From: an uncultured Eubacterium sp.
Lineage (GTDB): Bacteria; Bacillota; Clostridia; Oscillospirales; Acutalibacteraceae
NCBI GenBank assembly: GCA_944385025.1
Contig: CALWVQ010000042.1
Span: 62,001-126,000 of the forward strand
Reading direction: 5' to 3'
DNA: 64,000 bases
Shown here: positions 1 through 8,857 of the stretch, one piece after another
How positions within the stretch are numbered: the stretch's first letter is position 1
How the letters are laid out: each line of letters opens with the position of its first letter
Notes under the pieces: model-generated
The model's input: the letters and a program-made list of their open reading frames with translations, nothing else
Told to the model about the DNA's origin: nothing
Databases searched by the model: none
Made by a program: the position numbers and the translations under genes

Positions 1-985
<985 letters not shown>

Positions 986-1042
986 TAGGCTAAACGCTTG
1001 CCTTATTTATATTATGAAAAGTAATGATTTTTGCTACAAGAA

Positions 1043-1066
1043 ACGCCGCAGGTAACCTGCGGCGCT
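1043..1066 (-). terminator. Intrinsic terminator of the P-type ATPase gene
   Basis: A GC-rich inverted repeat (GCCGCAGG, loop TTA, CCTGCGGC on the minus strand) begins 4 bases past the ATPase stop codon and is followed by a T-rich stretch. Confidence 0.75.
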
Positions 1067-1070
1067 GACT

Positions 1071-3731
1071 TTACTTATTTTTTATCAATCTGGAAAAAAG
1101 TTTTATAATTTCCGATATAACAATTACGCTGAAAGACAGTGCAATAACTTTTACCCAAACGTCAATACCGAGAGGCACTGTACCGAAAAATGCGCCGGCA
1201 AACTGAATAATGAGAATTTGAAGGACAAAAGTTATTCCCACAACAATAAGCATAATCTTGTTTTTCAGCAGATGCTTAAATATACTTTCTTTGTGAAGTT
1301 CTCTGCAGTTAAATGAATTGAAAAGCTGAAACAGCACAAACAAAGTAAACAAAACTGTAGGCTGTTCATTTTCTGCAACACCGAGAAAATTATAAACATA
1401 CTGGCAAAGGAATATGACCGAAACATAACCGCCGGTAAGAATAATACGCAAAAGCATATTTTTTGAAATGATATTTTCGCTTCGTCTTGTAGGTTTTCTC
1501 TTCATCAAGTCGTTGTAGTTAGGCTCAAGCCCCAAAGTAAGAGCGGGAGGGCCGTCCATAATTATGTTAATCCACAAAAGCTCAAGTGCGGAAAACGGCG
1601 CTTTAAGGCCTAACAAAATAGACGTAAATACTACCACAACCGAAGCAAAATTTACTGTAAGCTGAAAACTGATAAACCTTTTAAAATTCTCATAGATATT
1701 TCTGCCCCATTCAACAGCTTTAACTATCGTGGCAAAAGAATCGTCAAGGAGAACAATATCGCTTGCCTCTTTTGAAACTTCGGTGCCTGAAATGCCCATT
1801 GCAATTCCAACATCGGCATTTTTCAGAGCAGGAGCGTCGTTTATACCGTCGCCTGTTACAGCGACAACATTTCCCTGTTCTTTTAAAAGCTTAACAATCC
1901 TCATCTTAATAACAGGAGTACTACGTGCAATAACGCATATTGATTTAAGTTTTTCTGACAGCTCCTCGTCGCTGATTTCGGCTATATCCTTTGCTTCTAC
2001 ACAGACTTTCCCTTTCTCCAAAAGTCCCAGTTCATCAGCGATTGCAGAAGCGGTAACAATATTATCGCCTGTAAGAATTTTAAGCTCGACTCCTGCGCCC
2101 TCACAAGATTTAACAGCATCATAAACTTCTTTGCGAAGAGGATCGGCGATAGCAACAAAGCCGTCAAATTCCATACCGCTTTCCATTAAAATATGGTTAT
2201 TTTCGTCCTTATAATCAATTCTGTCAGAAAGATTTTTATGTGAAAAAGCAATAACTCGCATCGCCTGTTGCTGAACTTTTGTAATTTGACTTTCAACATA
2301 TTTTCTATCGTCCTCGCTTATAAGGCACATATCAAGAATTGCCTCAGGACTGCCCTTTGTGTAAGCGATTAGCCCGCCGTTCTCTTCCGCTACGGTGGTC
2401 ATATGCTTATCGTCTGAATTAAAGGGAAACGCCTGAAAAATACTGTAACTTTCTCTTATCTCTTCATAGGATTTTTTACAGTCTTTTTTATAACTTGAAT
2501 TTTCATAAAACTTCAGCATTGCACATTCGGTAGGATTTCCTATAAACTCTCCGTTTTTGCCGAGCTGTGCCGTTGAGTTAAGACATATATTTCTGATTAA
2601 AAAGGGATTATTAACGTCAATGCAGTTTTGGTGAAGAGTTTTGTCAAAATAAGAACGTACAGTCATTTTGTTTTCGGTAAGGGTGCCCGTTTTGTCGGAG
2701 CATATTACGTTTATACATCCCACCGTTTCCGATGCAATCATCTTCTTAACAAGAGCATTGTTTTTTGAAAGTTTAATTATATTTATAGAAAGAGATACAG
2801 CAACGATTGTGGGAAGTCCTTCAGGTACAGCGGCAACAATAAGGACGATACTTGTTACAAACGACTCCATAACCTCTTCAAGCACAAGACCGTTATGCAG
2901 TTTAAACGATATAAGCTGAGAAACAAACACAACTGCCGCAGCGGCAACCCCCATTACCGTGATTGTTTTACCAAGTCTTGCCAGCTTTTCCTGAAGCGGC
3001 GTACTGGAGTTCATGTCACCGCTTAACTCCCCTGCAATTTTACCGAACTCCGTATTATCTCCAACAGCAGTTACTACCATTTTACAGTTTCCGCTCGTTA
3101 CATAAGTGCCGCTGTAGAGCATATTCCCCCGTTCTGCAAGAGGTGTTTTTTCATCAGTAATTACAAGCTTTGCATCTTTTTGAGCAGGTTCGCTTTCTCC
3201 TGTAAGAGCAGACTCGTCAACAGCAAGACCTGTGCTTTCTATCAGTCTGCCGTCGGCGGAGATTTTATCTCCCGTTGAAAGAATAAGAATATCCCCCACG
3301 ACAACATCCTGTTGTTTAAGCATTACGGTTTCGCCGTTTCTGATTACTTTCACAACAATGTTTTCACTGATTTTTGAAAGGGCTTCAAAAGCCTTGGCGC
3401 TTTTTCCCTCCATAACAACACTGATTATCACAGAGAGAGAAATAGCTGCAAAAATACCCACGCACTCAAGAAAATCCGCCTCGCCTCCTGTAACTGCCCT
3501 AAAAATGTTAACCCCGAGAGCAATTGCGCCTGCACCTATAAGCATAAGCAGCATAGGCTCTGTAGCGGCGTCCCATATTCTTTTAATCAGAGAGTCCCCT
3601 TTTTTCTTTGTAAGAGTATTTTGCCCGTACTTTTCTCTGTTTTTCTCTGCCTGTTTAGTTGTTAAGCCGTTGTTTTCATCGCTTTGAAATCTTTCAAGCA
3701 AGGTATTTGTACTTTCTGTAAACTCTTTCAT
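1071..3731 (-). CDS. Cation-transporting P-type ATPase, type II (Ca2+/Mn2+ class)
   Basis: An 886-residue integral membrane pump that couples ATP hydrolysis to export of a divalent cation. Seen: N-terminal cation-ATPase domain; actuator loop LTGESEP; membrane helix motif PEGLPTIVAV, typical of Ca2+-type pumps; phosphorylation motif CSDKTGTLTENK with Asp346; hinge TGDGINDAPALK; and a C-terminal block of hydrophobic helices. The length is normal for the SERCA/PMCA-like bacterial group. The ATG follows GGGAGAAAGTT. The long leader carries a yybP-ykoY-like element and a terminator. In lactococci a related P-type ATPase gene, yoaB, is controlled by that Mn2+ riboswitch, so Mn2+ export is a reasonable alternative to Ca2+. 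The cation is inferred. Confidence 0.9.
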   Translation of the reverse strand: MKEFTESTNTLLERFQSDENNGLTTKQAEKNREKYGQNTLTKKKGDSLIKRIWDAATEPMLLMLIGAGAIALGVNIFRAVTGGEADFLECVGIFAAISLSVIISVVMEGKSAKAFEALSKISENIVVKVIRNGETVMLKQQDVVVGDILILSTGDKISADGRLIESTGLAVDESALTGESEPAQKDAKLVITDEKTPLAERGNMLYSGTYVTSGNCKMVVTAVGDNTEFGKIAGELSGDMNSSTPLQEKLARLGKTITVMGVAAAAVVFVSQLISFKLHNGLVLEEVMESFVTSIVLIVAAVPEGLPTIVAVSLSINIIKLSKNNALVKKMIASETVGCINVICSDKTGTLTENKMTVRSYFDKTLHQNCIDVNNPFLIRNICLNSTAQLGKNGEFIGNPTECAMLKFYENSSYKKDCKKSYEEIRESYSIFQAFPFNSDDKHMTTVAEENGGLIAYTKGSPEAILDMCLISEDDRKYVESQITKVQQQAMRVIAFSHKNLSDRIDYKDENNHILMESGMEFDGFVAIADPLRKEVYDAVKSCEGAGVELKILTGDNIVTASAIADELGLLEKGKVCVEAKDIAEISDEELSEKLKSICVIARSTPVIKMRIVKLLKEQGNVVAVTGDGINDAPALKNADVGIAMGISGTEVSKEASDIVLLDDSFATIVKAVEWGRNIYENFKRFISFQLTVNFASVVVVFTSILLGLKAPFSALELLWINIIMDGPPALTLGLEPNYNDLMKRKPTRRSENIISKNMLLRIILTGGYVSVIFLCQYVYNFLGVAENEQPTVLFTLFVLFQLFNSFNCRELHKESIFKHLLKNKIMLIVVGITFVLQILIIQFAGAFFGTVPLGIDVWVKVIALSFSVIVISEIIKLFSRLIKNK

Positions 3732-3765
3732 AACTTTCTCCCGTTTTCAGATTACAATAAAAAAA

Positions 3766-3796
3766 GCCCGATAGGCTGCTGTCAACCATACCGGAC
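3766..3796 (-). terminator. Leader (attenuator) terminator upstream of the P-type ATPase
   Basis: On the minus strand GTCCGGTA pairs with TATCGGGC, allowing one G-U pair or mismatch. An uninterrupted T run follows at 3765-3758, about 30 bases before the ATPase start. It lies between the aptamer-like region and the gene, where an expression-platform terminator belongs. Confidence 0.75.
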
Positions 3797-3837
3797 AAAA
3801 AAATAAGACCTATGTATAGTGTTCAAGCAGGCTATAC

Positions 3838-3926
3838 ATGAGTCTCGTTAATTAAGACAAGCCAGACCAATAAGGTCAGTTTGTTGACTTGCCACACATA
3901 TTTTGTGCAAACTACTCCCTCAAGTG
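3838..3926 (-). promoter_or_regulatory. yybP-ykoY-family (Mn2+) riboswitch aptamer candidate
   Basis: The minus-strand leader contains the family hallmarks in order: a P1-like TGAG/CTCA closing pair; GGGAGTAG just inside it; then an AAGTCAACAA segment; a hairpin CTGACC/GGTCTG; GGCTTGTC; and a closing CGAGACTCA. The layout matches the GGGGAGUAG...GUC...GGCUUUG...AGAC core of yybP-ykoY RNAs, which sense Mn2+. A long hairpin (ATGTATAG/CTATACAT, about 3806-3838) and a terminator follow. Identification is by eye from memory of the consensus; a covariance-model search would be decisive. Confidence 0.72.
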
Positions 3927-3945
3927 AGTTTTTAATTGTTGCCAT

Positions 3946-3974
3946 ATTTTAACAAATGATTTTACAGTTGTCAA
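3946..3974 (-). promoter_or_regulatory. Sigma-A promoter for the riboswitch/ATPase transcript
   Basis: Minus strand -35 TTGACA (3974-3969), 17-base spacer, -10 TAAAAT (3951-3946). Transcription would start about 15 bases before the aptamer. Confidence 0.75.
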
Positions 3975-3990
3975 TACCTATAAAAACAAA

Positions 3991-4022
3991 AAACAGCACT
4001 TATAAAAATAAGTGCTGTTTTT
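3991..4022 (-). terminator. Terminator downstream of tRNA-Ser
   Basis: Near-perfect inverted repeat AACAGCACTTAT / ATAAGTGCTGTT flanked by A and T runs, so it could act in both directions. It directly follows the tRNA-Ser 3' end on the minus strand. Confidence 0.7.
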
Positions 4023-4024
4023 TA

Positions 4025-4115
4025 TGGCGCAGAAGGAGAGACTCGAACTCTCGCGCCGGTTGCCCGACCTACGCCCTTAGCAGGGGCGCCTCGTCACCAA
4101 CTTGAGTACTTCTGC
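4025..4115 (-). tRNA. tRNA-Ser (GCT)
   Basis: A 91-base class II tRNA. The acceptor stem GCAGAAG/CTTCTGC has a G discriminator and an encoded CCA. The anticodon GCT sits at 4081-4079 in CTGCTAA. There is a long variable arm, and the T-loop GTTCGAGTC is intact. Length and variable arm identify serine. It reads AGC/AGU codons. Confidence 0.95.
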
Positions 4116-4258
4116 AAGCTGACGGGTTTTACCTGTCAAGATATATACACCTTTACTTTCGGTGCGTGTTATACTTTACCATAAGATTTTAAAAAAGTCA
4201 ATACTATTACAATAAAATATTTCAAGCCTAAAAGGCATATAATCCTTATGGTGATAGT

Positions 4259-4786
4259 ATGAACAAAAATCTTTTTAAATACACTGTTATTGGTTTTATT
4301 TTTGTAAGTATTTTAGGCAGTCTTGCTCACTTTTTTTATGAATGGAGCGGTTACAGTTTTATTGTAGGGCTGTTCAGCGCAGTAAATGAAAGCGTTTGGG
4401 AGCATCTTAAATTATTATTTTTTCCTTATCTTATTTGGAGTATTATTGAGTTTTTTGCACTTGATAAAAATAAAGCCGTCTTTCCCGCAAAGGCTTTAGG
4501 CGCAGTTTCAGGTATGACGGCAATCGTTGTTTTCTTTTACGTATATACGGGTATCACAGGCGAAAATATTGATTTTTTAAACATTATTTCATTTTTCATA
4601 GGCGTTGCAGTCAGCTTCGCAGTTGACTATACGCTGATTAAAAATGAAAAATTTTCCACGACGTCGGGAATGGTAATAGGAATTACCGCATTATTAATCA
4701 TAATGATGTTTTTTATACTTTTTACCGTATTCCCTGTAAAAATACCCCTTTTTAAAGACCCTATAAGTTCTACTTACGGGATATAA
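4259..4786 (+). CDS. Small integral membrane protein, DUF6512-like
   Basis: A 175-residue protein with five or so hydrophobic segments (about residues 9-28, 50-67, 77-98, 106-125, 140-162). It contains the conserved-looking block SAVNESVWEHLKLLFFP after the first helix, which I associate with the uncharacterised DUF6512 membrane family; that assignment is from memory. A GGTGAT ribosome site lies just before the ATG. The final 17 bases overlap the 3' end of the convergent PHP gene. No function can be assigned. Confidence 0.7.
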   Translation: MNKNLFKYTVIGFIFVSILGSLAHFFYEWSGYSFIVGLFSAVNESVWEHLKLLFFPYLIWSIIEFFALDKNKAVFPAKALGAVSGMTAIVVFFYVYTGITGENIDFLNIISFFIGVAVSFAVDYTLIKNEKFSTTSGMVIGITALLIIMMFFILFTVFPVKIPLFKDPISSTYGI

Positions 4787-5531
4787 GATCTGTTACCTCT
4801 TTTATTCTTCTTCCCACGTCCTCTACTCTGTGGGCGTCGGAGCCTGTGGAAAATTCCACACCTGTATTTTTTGCGATTTCAAAAAACTGACTGTTTACAC
4901 CAAGTCCTTTTGAGGTGTTCATTTCAATCATAACTCCACTGTTTTTTGCATTTTCGCAAAGAGTTTTATACGTTTCATCAAGATTATAGGACGGGTACAA
5001 ATTGTGGCAGGTAATAAGGTCGGGATGAGCGATAATGTTGAAAAGCCCGCTTTTAACAAGGGAATTTTCAAGTTCAAAATATCGGGTATAGATATTATCG
5101 TAATCCCTGCCCAGCCACTGATATTTGCGCTGATTAAAGGTCCAGTTATCCACCCAGTGAACAGAGCCTAAAAGGTAATCGAAAAAACCGTCTTTTGTAA
5201 GCTCGTAAATCAAATCCTGATGCTGTTCAAAATAACAGATTTCAATACCGAAAGACACTTTCAGCGGATATTTTTTGGCTCTGATTTTCTCGGCGGTGCG
5301 TTTAAAATCGTCAATAGAATAAGCAATCTTGCTTTTTTCAGTCACCCACTTTTTTTGATAGAGATTGTACTCCTTCGCCTCTTTGAAACAGGGCAAAAAC
5401 TCCTTAAAACGAATACTGTGCTCAAGAAGGCAGATTTCCTCTAATCCCATTTGACAGGCTTTATCAATAAACTTTTCAAGCCATTCTTCAGTGCAGGGAC
5501 CTCTTTCAATATGTATATGTAAATCTTTCAT
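4770..5531 (-). CDS. PHP-domain phosphoesterase, histidinol-phosphatase-like
   Basis: A 253-residue cytosolic metal-dependent phosphoesterase of the PHP superfamily (HisJ type). Seen: N-terminal metal motif DLHIHIE; EICLLEHS; the SFGIEICYF strand with its metal-binding Glu; GSVHWVD; AHPDLI; and the C-terminal STGSDAHRVEDVG motif. These are the ordered metal ligands of the family. The length fits HisJ-like proteins. No his genes are nearby, so histidinol phosphate as substrate is only one possibility. It lies 24 bases downstream of the M28 peptidase gene on the same strand, suggesting co-transcription. Confidence 0.82.
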   Translation of the reverse strand: MKDLHIHIERGPCTEEWLEKFIDKACQMGLEEICLLEHSIRFKEFLPCFKEAKEYNLYQKKWVTEKSKIAYSIDDFKRTAEKIRAKKYPLKVSFGIEICYFEQHQDLIYELTKDGFFDYLLGSVHWVDNWTFNQRKYQWLGRDYDNIYTRYFELENSLVKSGLFNIIAHPDLITCHNLYPSYNLDETYKTLCENAKNSGVMIEMNTSKGLGVNSQFFEIAKNTGVEFSTGSDAHRVEDVGRRIKEVTDLISRK

Positions 5532-5555
5532 ATATTACCTCTAAACAGGACAGGC

Positions 5556-6857
5556 TTAATTTTTGTTATATCCCTTCTTAAATCTCTTTGCGCCATCTTT
5601 TCTAAAAGCGTCTATACCCCCTTGGGTATCATATAGCTCAGCCATTTCAAGACAAATATCAAGGGACATATTTATACAGTTTTCATTCACGTTATCCGCG
5701 GTATCAAGTCTTGTGTGATAATAAGTTTTCGGGGTATGGTTTACACCGCAAAAACCTGCTGCCTCAACTCCGTAACGTGAAAAAATTTCCGCGTCGGTGG
5801 CGCCTGTATACACCTTTGCTTCTTTCATCTCTATACCGCAGTTTACACCTGCCTCATATATGAGTTCTCCTACGGCGTTTGAATTCTTTTGAGTTCCCGT
5901 ACAGCCCTGCGTATAAATCTGAAGCTGTTCGATTTCACGCATAGTATCCATAACAACAACTGCTGTTTCCACGTCGTCAAATCGGCTTTTATGCTTTTTC
6001 AAAAACTCATCTGCACCTCTTAAACCTGCCTCTTGTGAGCCAGTAAGAAGGACGCAAACTTCGGTGTTTTCGTAACGCTTATTTTTCTCCGCCATTTCTT
6101 TTAAAACGCCAAGGGAAATATAGCCGGCAGTAAGGTTATCGTTAGCTCCGTCAACAACTACCTTCCAATTGACAAAAAACATAATTGCAACAAAAAACGG
6201 AACAAACAAAAGCTGAACAATTCCTGCTGCAAGCCAAAAGCTCGAGGTGTACGCCCCTGAAACACAACTGTAAATGAACCAAAAGATATTAAACAAACAC
6301 AAAAGAACAAGCCCCAATACAGAGCCTGTTATGACAATGGCAAGAGATTTAAGTCCGCCGTGAAGAGAATAGGTCCACTCAAAAGACGCATCGGTATGAG
6401 CGCAAAAAACTATTCTCCTTTTTGTTTCCTGCAATGGTTTTCTGACTGCATAAACGTTTCGAGAAGTTTTTTGCGGAAATATAAAATCAACGGCTTTTCT
6501 GTAAAGCAGAAATTCCACAATAAAACAGCCGAAAGTCAGCAAAGTAAGAACTAAGGCGGCAACGGAAAGTCCCATATCATTTGCGGCTTTATTGAACCCC
6601 AGCCAGTAGAAAACCACCGAACAAATACAGAAAATACCGGCTATGGGAAGCCAGCCTAAAAAAGCATTAGGATGAACCTCAAATTCGTCCATATAAGTTT
6701 CATCCGCCCAGTTATCAAGCTCATTTTTGAAAAACTGCTGTGCCTTGCGCTCGCTGTGAGTTCCTGCGCATCTGTCCTTAAAATTGTCGCACACGTAACG
6801 TATGCCGTCTAACATATATCTATAGGTGCTTATATCGGCACCGTTTGTCAGTCTCAT
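5556..6857 (-). CDS. Membrane-anchored M28-family zinc aminopeptidase
   Basis: A 433-residue protein with an M28 di-zinc peptidase fold interrupted by membrane helices. Metal-ligand motifs appear in order: FCAHTDASFEW, GANDNLTAGY, GSQEAGLRGA, VVMDTMRE and TYYHTRLDTADN. Four hydrophobic helices are visible, two before the catalytic core (about residues 68-90 and 95-118) and two inside it (about 173-230), between the first His and the bridging Asp. The catalytic domain position relative to the membrane is not certain. The gene precedes the PHP gene on the same strand. Substrate unknown. Confidence 0.85.
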   Translation of the reverse strand: MRLTNGADISTYRYMLDGIRYVCDNFKDRCAGTHSERKAQQFFKNELDNWADETYMDEFEVHPNAFLGWLPIAGIFCICSVVFYWLGFNKAANDMGLSVAALVLTLLTFGCFIVEFLLYRKAVDFIFPQKTSRNVYAVRKPLQETKRRIVFCAHTDASFEWTYSLHGGLKSLAIVITGSVLGLVLLCLFNIFWFIYSCVSGAYTSSFWLAAGIVQLLFVPFFVAIMFFVNWKVVVDGANDNLTAGYISLGVLKEMAEKNKRYENTEVCVLLTGSQEAGLRGADEFLKKHKSRFDDVETAVVVMDTMREIEQLQIYTQGCTGTQKNSNAVGELIYEAGVNCGIEMKEAKVYTGATDAEIFSRYGVEAAGFCGVNHTPKTYYHTRLDTADNVNENCINMSLDICLEMAELYDTQGGIDAFRKDGAKRFKKGYNKN

Positions 6858-6940
6858 AAAATCAATTCCCTAAATCTTATTTATAACATTATATAACAAC
6901 ACCGCAGTACTTTCAAGTTACAACTAATTTAAAATAAGCC

Positions 6941-6969
6941 TTGACAACTTTTGAAAGTTAATATATAAT
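6941..6969 (+). promoter_or_regulatory. Sigma-A promoter of the tRNA-Asp/tRNA-Thr unit
   Basis: TTGACA (6941-6946), 17-base spacer, TATAAT (6964-6969), ending 12 bases before tRNA-Asp. Both hexamers are perfect consensus. Confidence 0.85.
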
Positions 6970-6981
6970 ACATTTCGCAAT

Positions 6982-7058
6982 GGCCCGGTAGTTCAGCTGG
7001 TTAGAACGCTAGCCTGTCACGCTAGAGGTCGACGGTTCGAGCCCGTTCCGGGTCGCCA
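6982..7058 (+). tRNA. tRNA-Asp (GTC)
   Basis: A 77-base cloverleaf: acceptor GGCCCGG/CCGGGTC, D-loop AGCTGGTTAGA, anticodon loop CTGTCAC with GTC, T-loop GTTCGAGCC, G discriminator and encoded CCA. It is 4 bases upstream of tRNA-Thr and likely co-transcribed with it. Confidence 0.95.
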
Positions 7059-7062
7059 TTTT

Positions 7063-7138
7063 GCTGATATGGCTCAGGCGGTAGAGCACATCCTTGGTAA
7101 GGATGAGGTCACCGGTTCAAGTCCGGTTATCAGCTCCA
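7063..7138 (+). tRNA. tRNA-Thr (GGT)
   Basis: A 76-base cloverleaf: acceptor GCTGATA/TATCAGC, D-loop GGCTCAGGCGGTAGAGCA, anticodon GGT at 7096-7098, T-loop GTTCAAGTC, T discriminator and encoded CCA. Confidence 0.95.
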
Positions 7139-7141
7139 AAA

Positions 7142-7172
7142 AAAGACGGTTTTTCAACCGTCTTTTTCTTTA
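7142..7172 (+). terminator. Terminator of the tRNA-Asp/Thr unit
   Basis: AGACGGTT / AACCGTCT stem followed by TTTTTCTTT, directly after the tRNA-Thr CCA. Confidence 0.85.
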
Positions 7173-7204
7173 TAACTACATTACTATTGTTTAACAAAAA
7201 AGAA

Positions 7205-7233
7205 CTGCTGACGAACTAAATGTTCATCAGCAG
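7205..7233 (-). terminator. Terminator of the lysis cassette
   Basis: Inverted repeat CTGCTGA...TCAGCAG with inner complementary bases, about 12 bases past the endolysin stop on the minus strand. Confidence 0.6.
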
Positions 7234-7245
7234 TTTTTTAATCTA

Positions 7246-8106
7246 CTAATTTACTCCGCCTGAGTAGGATACAAAGCCGACTTTATAGTTACTTGTGCCG
7301 TTGATTTTATAAAGGACAAGGTACATACCGTCGATTTTTGCAAGGCAGGTGCAGGTTTCGTATGGGTCAAGACTACCGATAACGTCTGCTTTTTTAGTAT
7401 CGGCATAGACAGTTTCCTTGGTACTGCCGTTTTCATAGGTCTTACCTCCGCTTTTAACGGAACTAACGCCTCCGTCATATTTTACAAAGCCTGCTTTATG
7501 CTTGCTTGTGCCGTCAAGGTCATAGACAACGATATAACCGCTTCCCTTTTTGCCGTAGCAATCGGCGCTTTCCTTAACATTAATTGTGCCTATTTTGTCG
7601 GCAAGGTTGCTTTGGGTATAAACCGTTTCCTTGGTGCTGCCGTTTTTCCACTTAACCGCTGACACATACTTATTGTTACTGCTTGAGTTTGAAAAGCTGT
7701 TCCAGTTGATATAATCATCAGGGTCAAGAAGGTTTTTGTTATATGCCCAAGAGGTACTGTTTTCCACCTCAATATGAAGATGAGGTCCTGTGGAATTTCC
7801 CGTACTTCCCATATAACCGATAAAGTCGCCTGCGTTAATTTTTGCTCCCACTTTCAGAGCGCTTTTTGACTGCATATGCGCCATAAGGATAACCTTATTG
7901 TCAGCAGTTTTAAGCACAACGTAGTTACCGTAGCTGTTGTCATAGGCATTTGTAATCACTGTGGCAGATGTTGGAGAAACAAGGGCTGTATTACTGTCGC
8001 ATACTCTGTCTACTCCTGTGTGATACCCTGCTGCCCAGCTCCCCTTTTTCTTAAACGCTGTCGTCTGTCTTGACGACGCTTTAAAAGGACTTCTCCATTT
8101 AGCCAT
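7246..8106 (-). CDS. Phage-type endolysin: M23 endopeptidase with two C-terminal repeats
   Basis: A 286-residue peptidoglycan hydrolase without a signal peptide, as expected of an endolysin released by a holin. The M23 (LytM/lysostaphin) domain covers about residues 1-135. Zinc and catalytic residues are visible as His29 and Asp33 (YHTGVD), His77 (MAHMQ), and His109/His111 (GPHLHIE). From about 155 to the end are two roughly 60-residue repeats sharing NGSTKETVY, a GTS-K-GF segment and GGV; they probably bind cell wall. The start overlaps the holin gene by 8 bases, so the two are translationally coupled. Cleavage of peptide cross-links is inferred from the family. Confidence 0.88.
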   Translation of the reverse strand: MAKWRSPFKASSRQTTAFKKKGSWAAGYHTGVDRVCDSNTALVSPTSATVITNAYDNSYGNYVVLKTADNKVILMAHMQSKSALKVGAKINAGDFIGYMGSTGNSTGPHLHIEVENSTSWAYNKNLLDPDDYINWNSFSNSSSNNKYVSAVKWKNGSTKETVYTQSNLADKIGTINVKESADCYGKKGSGYIVVYDLDGTSKHKAGFVKYDGGVSSVKSGGKTYENGSTKETVYADTKKADVIGSLDPYETCTCLAKIDGMYLVLYKINGTSNYKVGFVSYSGGVN

Positions 8107-8347
8107 TATTCTTATCCTCCTTTAACTGTTTGAGGTATTCGTCCGCCTGAATAGCCTCTTTAGTCATTGAGTTATTGTGCCACCAAGACGAAATGGCGCT
8201 GTAAAGCAGAAATCCCACTGAAACAGTCTCCGTAACAAGCTCGTTGTCAATAGGCAGCGTCTTTACACCGAACATTTGAAGCACAACATTTATCAGAGAA
8301 ATAAAAAGTATAATTGTTCTTATTATTGTTGATTTATCAATGCTCAT
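8099..8347 (-). CDS. Holin, phi LC3 / phage_holin_1 family
   Basis: An 82-residue protein with two hydrophobic segments (about 9-28 and 38-57) and a charged C-terminal tail. The WWHNNSMTKEAIQADEYLK block matches phi LC3-type holins (WWKNNSFT-EA-AD). Such holins form membrane lesions that let a leaderless endolysin reach the wall. It overlaps the endolysin start by 8 bases and the upstream XhlA-like gene by 11, making a tightly coupled cassette. Confidence 0.88.
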   Translation of the reverse strand: MSIDKSTIIRTIILFISLINVVLQMFGVKTLPIDNELVTETVSVGFLLYSAISSWWHNNSMTKEAIQADEYLKQLKEDKNNG

Positions 8348-8573
8348 TTACTGAGTTGCAACTCCTTTCAAGGTCCTCTACCCTATGATTGAGGACTTTT
8401 ATTTTTTCTTCAACTAACGGGATTCTTTCGGCAAAGGAATTATGCTTATCTACTTTCTGCTCCAGAGACTGAAGACGAAAGGAGGTCAGCTTTGAGGATG
8501 TAATTATGCCGCCGAATGAGCCGAACAATGTGCCTGCTAACGCCACAAGGGCAATAACAACTTCATTATCCAT
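8337..8573 (-). CDS. Small TM/coiled-coil protein of phage lysis cassettes (XhlA-like)
   Basis: A 78-residue protein: N-terminal hydrophobic helix (about 4-27, Gly-rich) followed by a heptad-patterned coiled coil (about 33-70, with LEQKV, VEEKI, HRVEDLE). This size, topology and position directly before a holin are those of XhlA/hemolysin-like accessory proteins in phage and PBSX-type lysis modules. The family name is by analogy. An AGGAG ribosome site precedes the ATG. First gene of the three-gene unit. Confidence 0.65.
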   Translation of the reverse strand: MDNEVVIALVALAGTLFGSFGGIITSSKLTSFRLQSLEQKVDKHNSFAERIPLVEEKIKVLNHRVEDLERSCNSVNEH

Positions 8574-8623
8574 TAAATTACTCCTTTCTGTTTATAATTG
8601 CAGTAAGGCTCTGCAACTAATTT

Positions 8624-8652
8624 ATATTATGCAGATGTTAGGAGAGTTGCAA
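8624..8652 (-). promoter_or_regulatory. Putative promoter of the lysis cassette with adjacent inverted repeat
   Basis: Minus strand TTGCAA, 17-base spacer, TAATAT, ending about 50 bases before the first lysis gene. Between it and the gene lies TTGCAG-N7-CTGCAA-like symmetry (about 8605-8623), a possible operator. Hexamers are imperfect and coordinates approximate. Confidence 0.4.
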
Positions 8653-8727
8653 TAGCAGGTACTTATTTACGTTCTTTCAATATTGTATATACAGCCTATA
8701 ATGACTATTTTACAATGCAATTTTTGC

Positions 8728-8762
8728 TATGAATATTTATGTATTTTTATTCATTTTTATGT
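8728..8762 (+). promoter_or_regulatory. Candidate tandem ARG boxes (ArgR/AhrC operators)
   Basis: TATGAATATTTATGTATT (8728-8745) and, on the opposite strand, TATACATAAAAATGAATA next to it. By eye each agrees at about 12 of 18 positions with the Bacillus ARG box CATGAATAAAAATKCAAK. They lie 28 bases or more upstream of the arg operon -35. The area is AT-rich, so chance similarity is possible. Confidence 0.5.
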
Positions 8763-8789
8763 ATATTTATAAATATTTTTGAAATGGTA

Positions 8790-8817
8790 TTGACATTAAT
8801 TCCCTTAAGTGTATAAT
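8790..8817 (+). promoter_or_regulatory. Sigma-A promoter of the arg-car operon
   Basis: TTGACA (8790-8795), 16-base spacer, TATAAT (8812-8817); argC begins 40 bases downstream of the -10. Confidence 0.85.
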
Positions 8818-8857
8818 AAGTAAGATATAATAAAGAACATCGGAGTATTGCATAAAA

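Noticed and set aside
1004..1015. Sigma-K promoter for the collagen-like gene
   Set aside because: A CATAATATA -10-like match exists on the minus strand, but no AC-type -35 lies at the right distance, so it was not listed.
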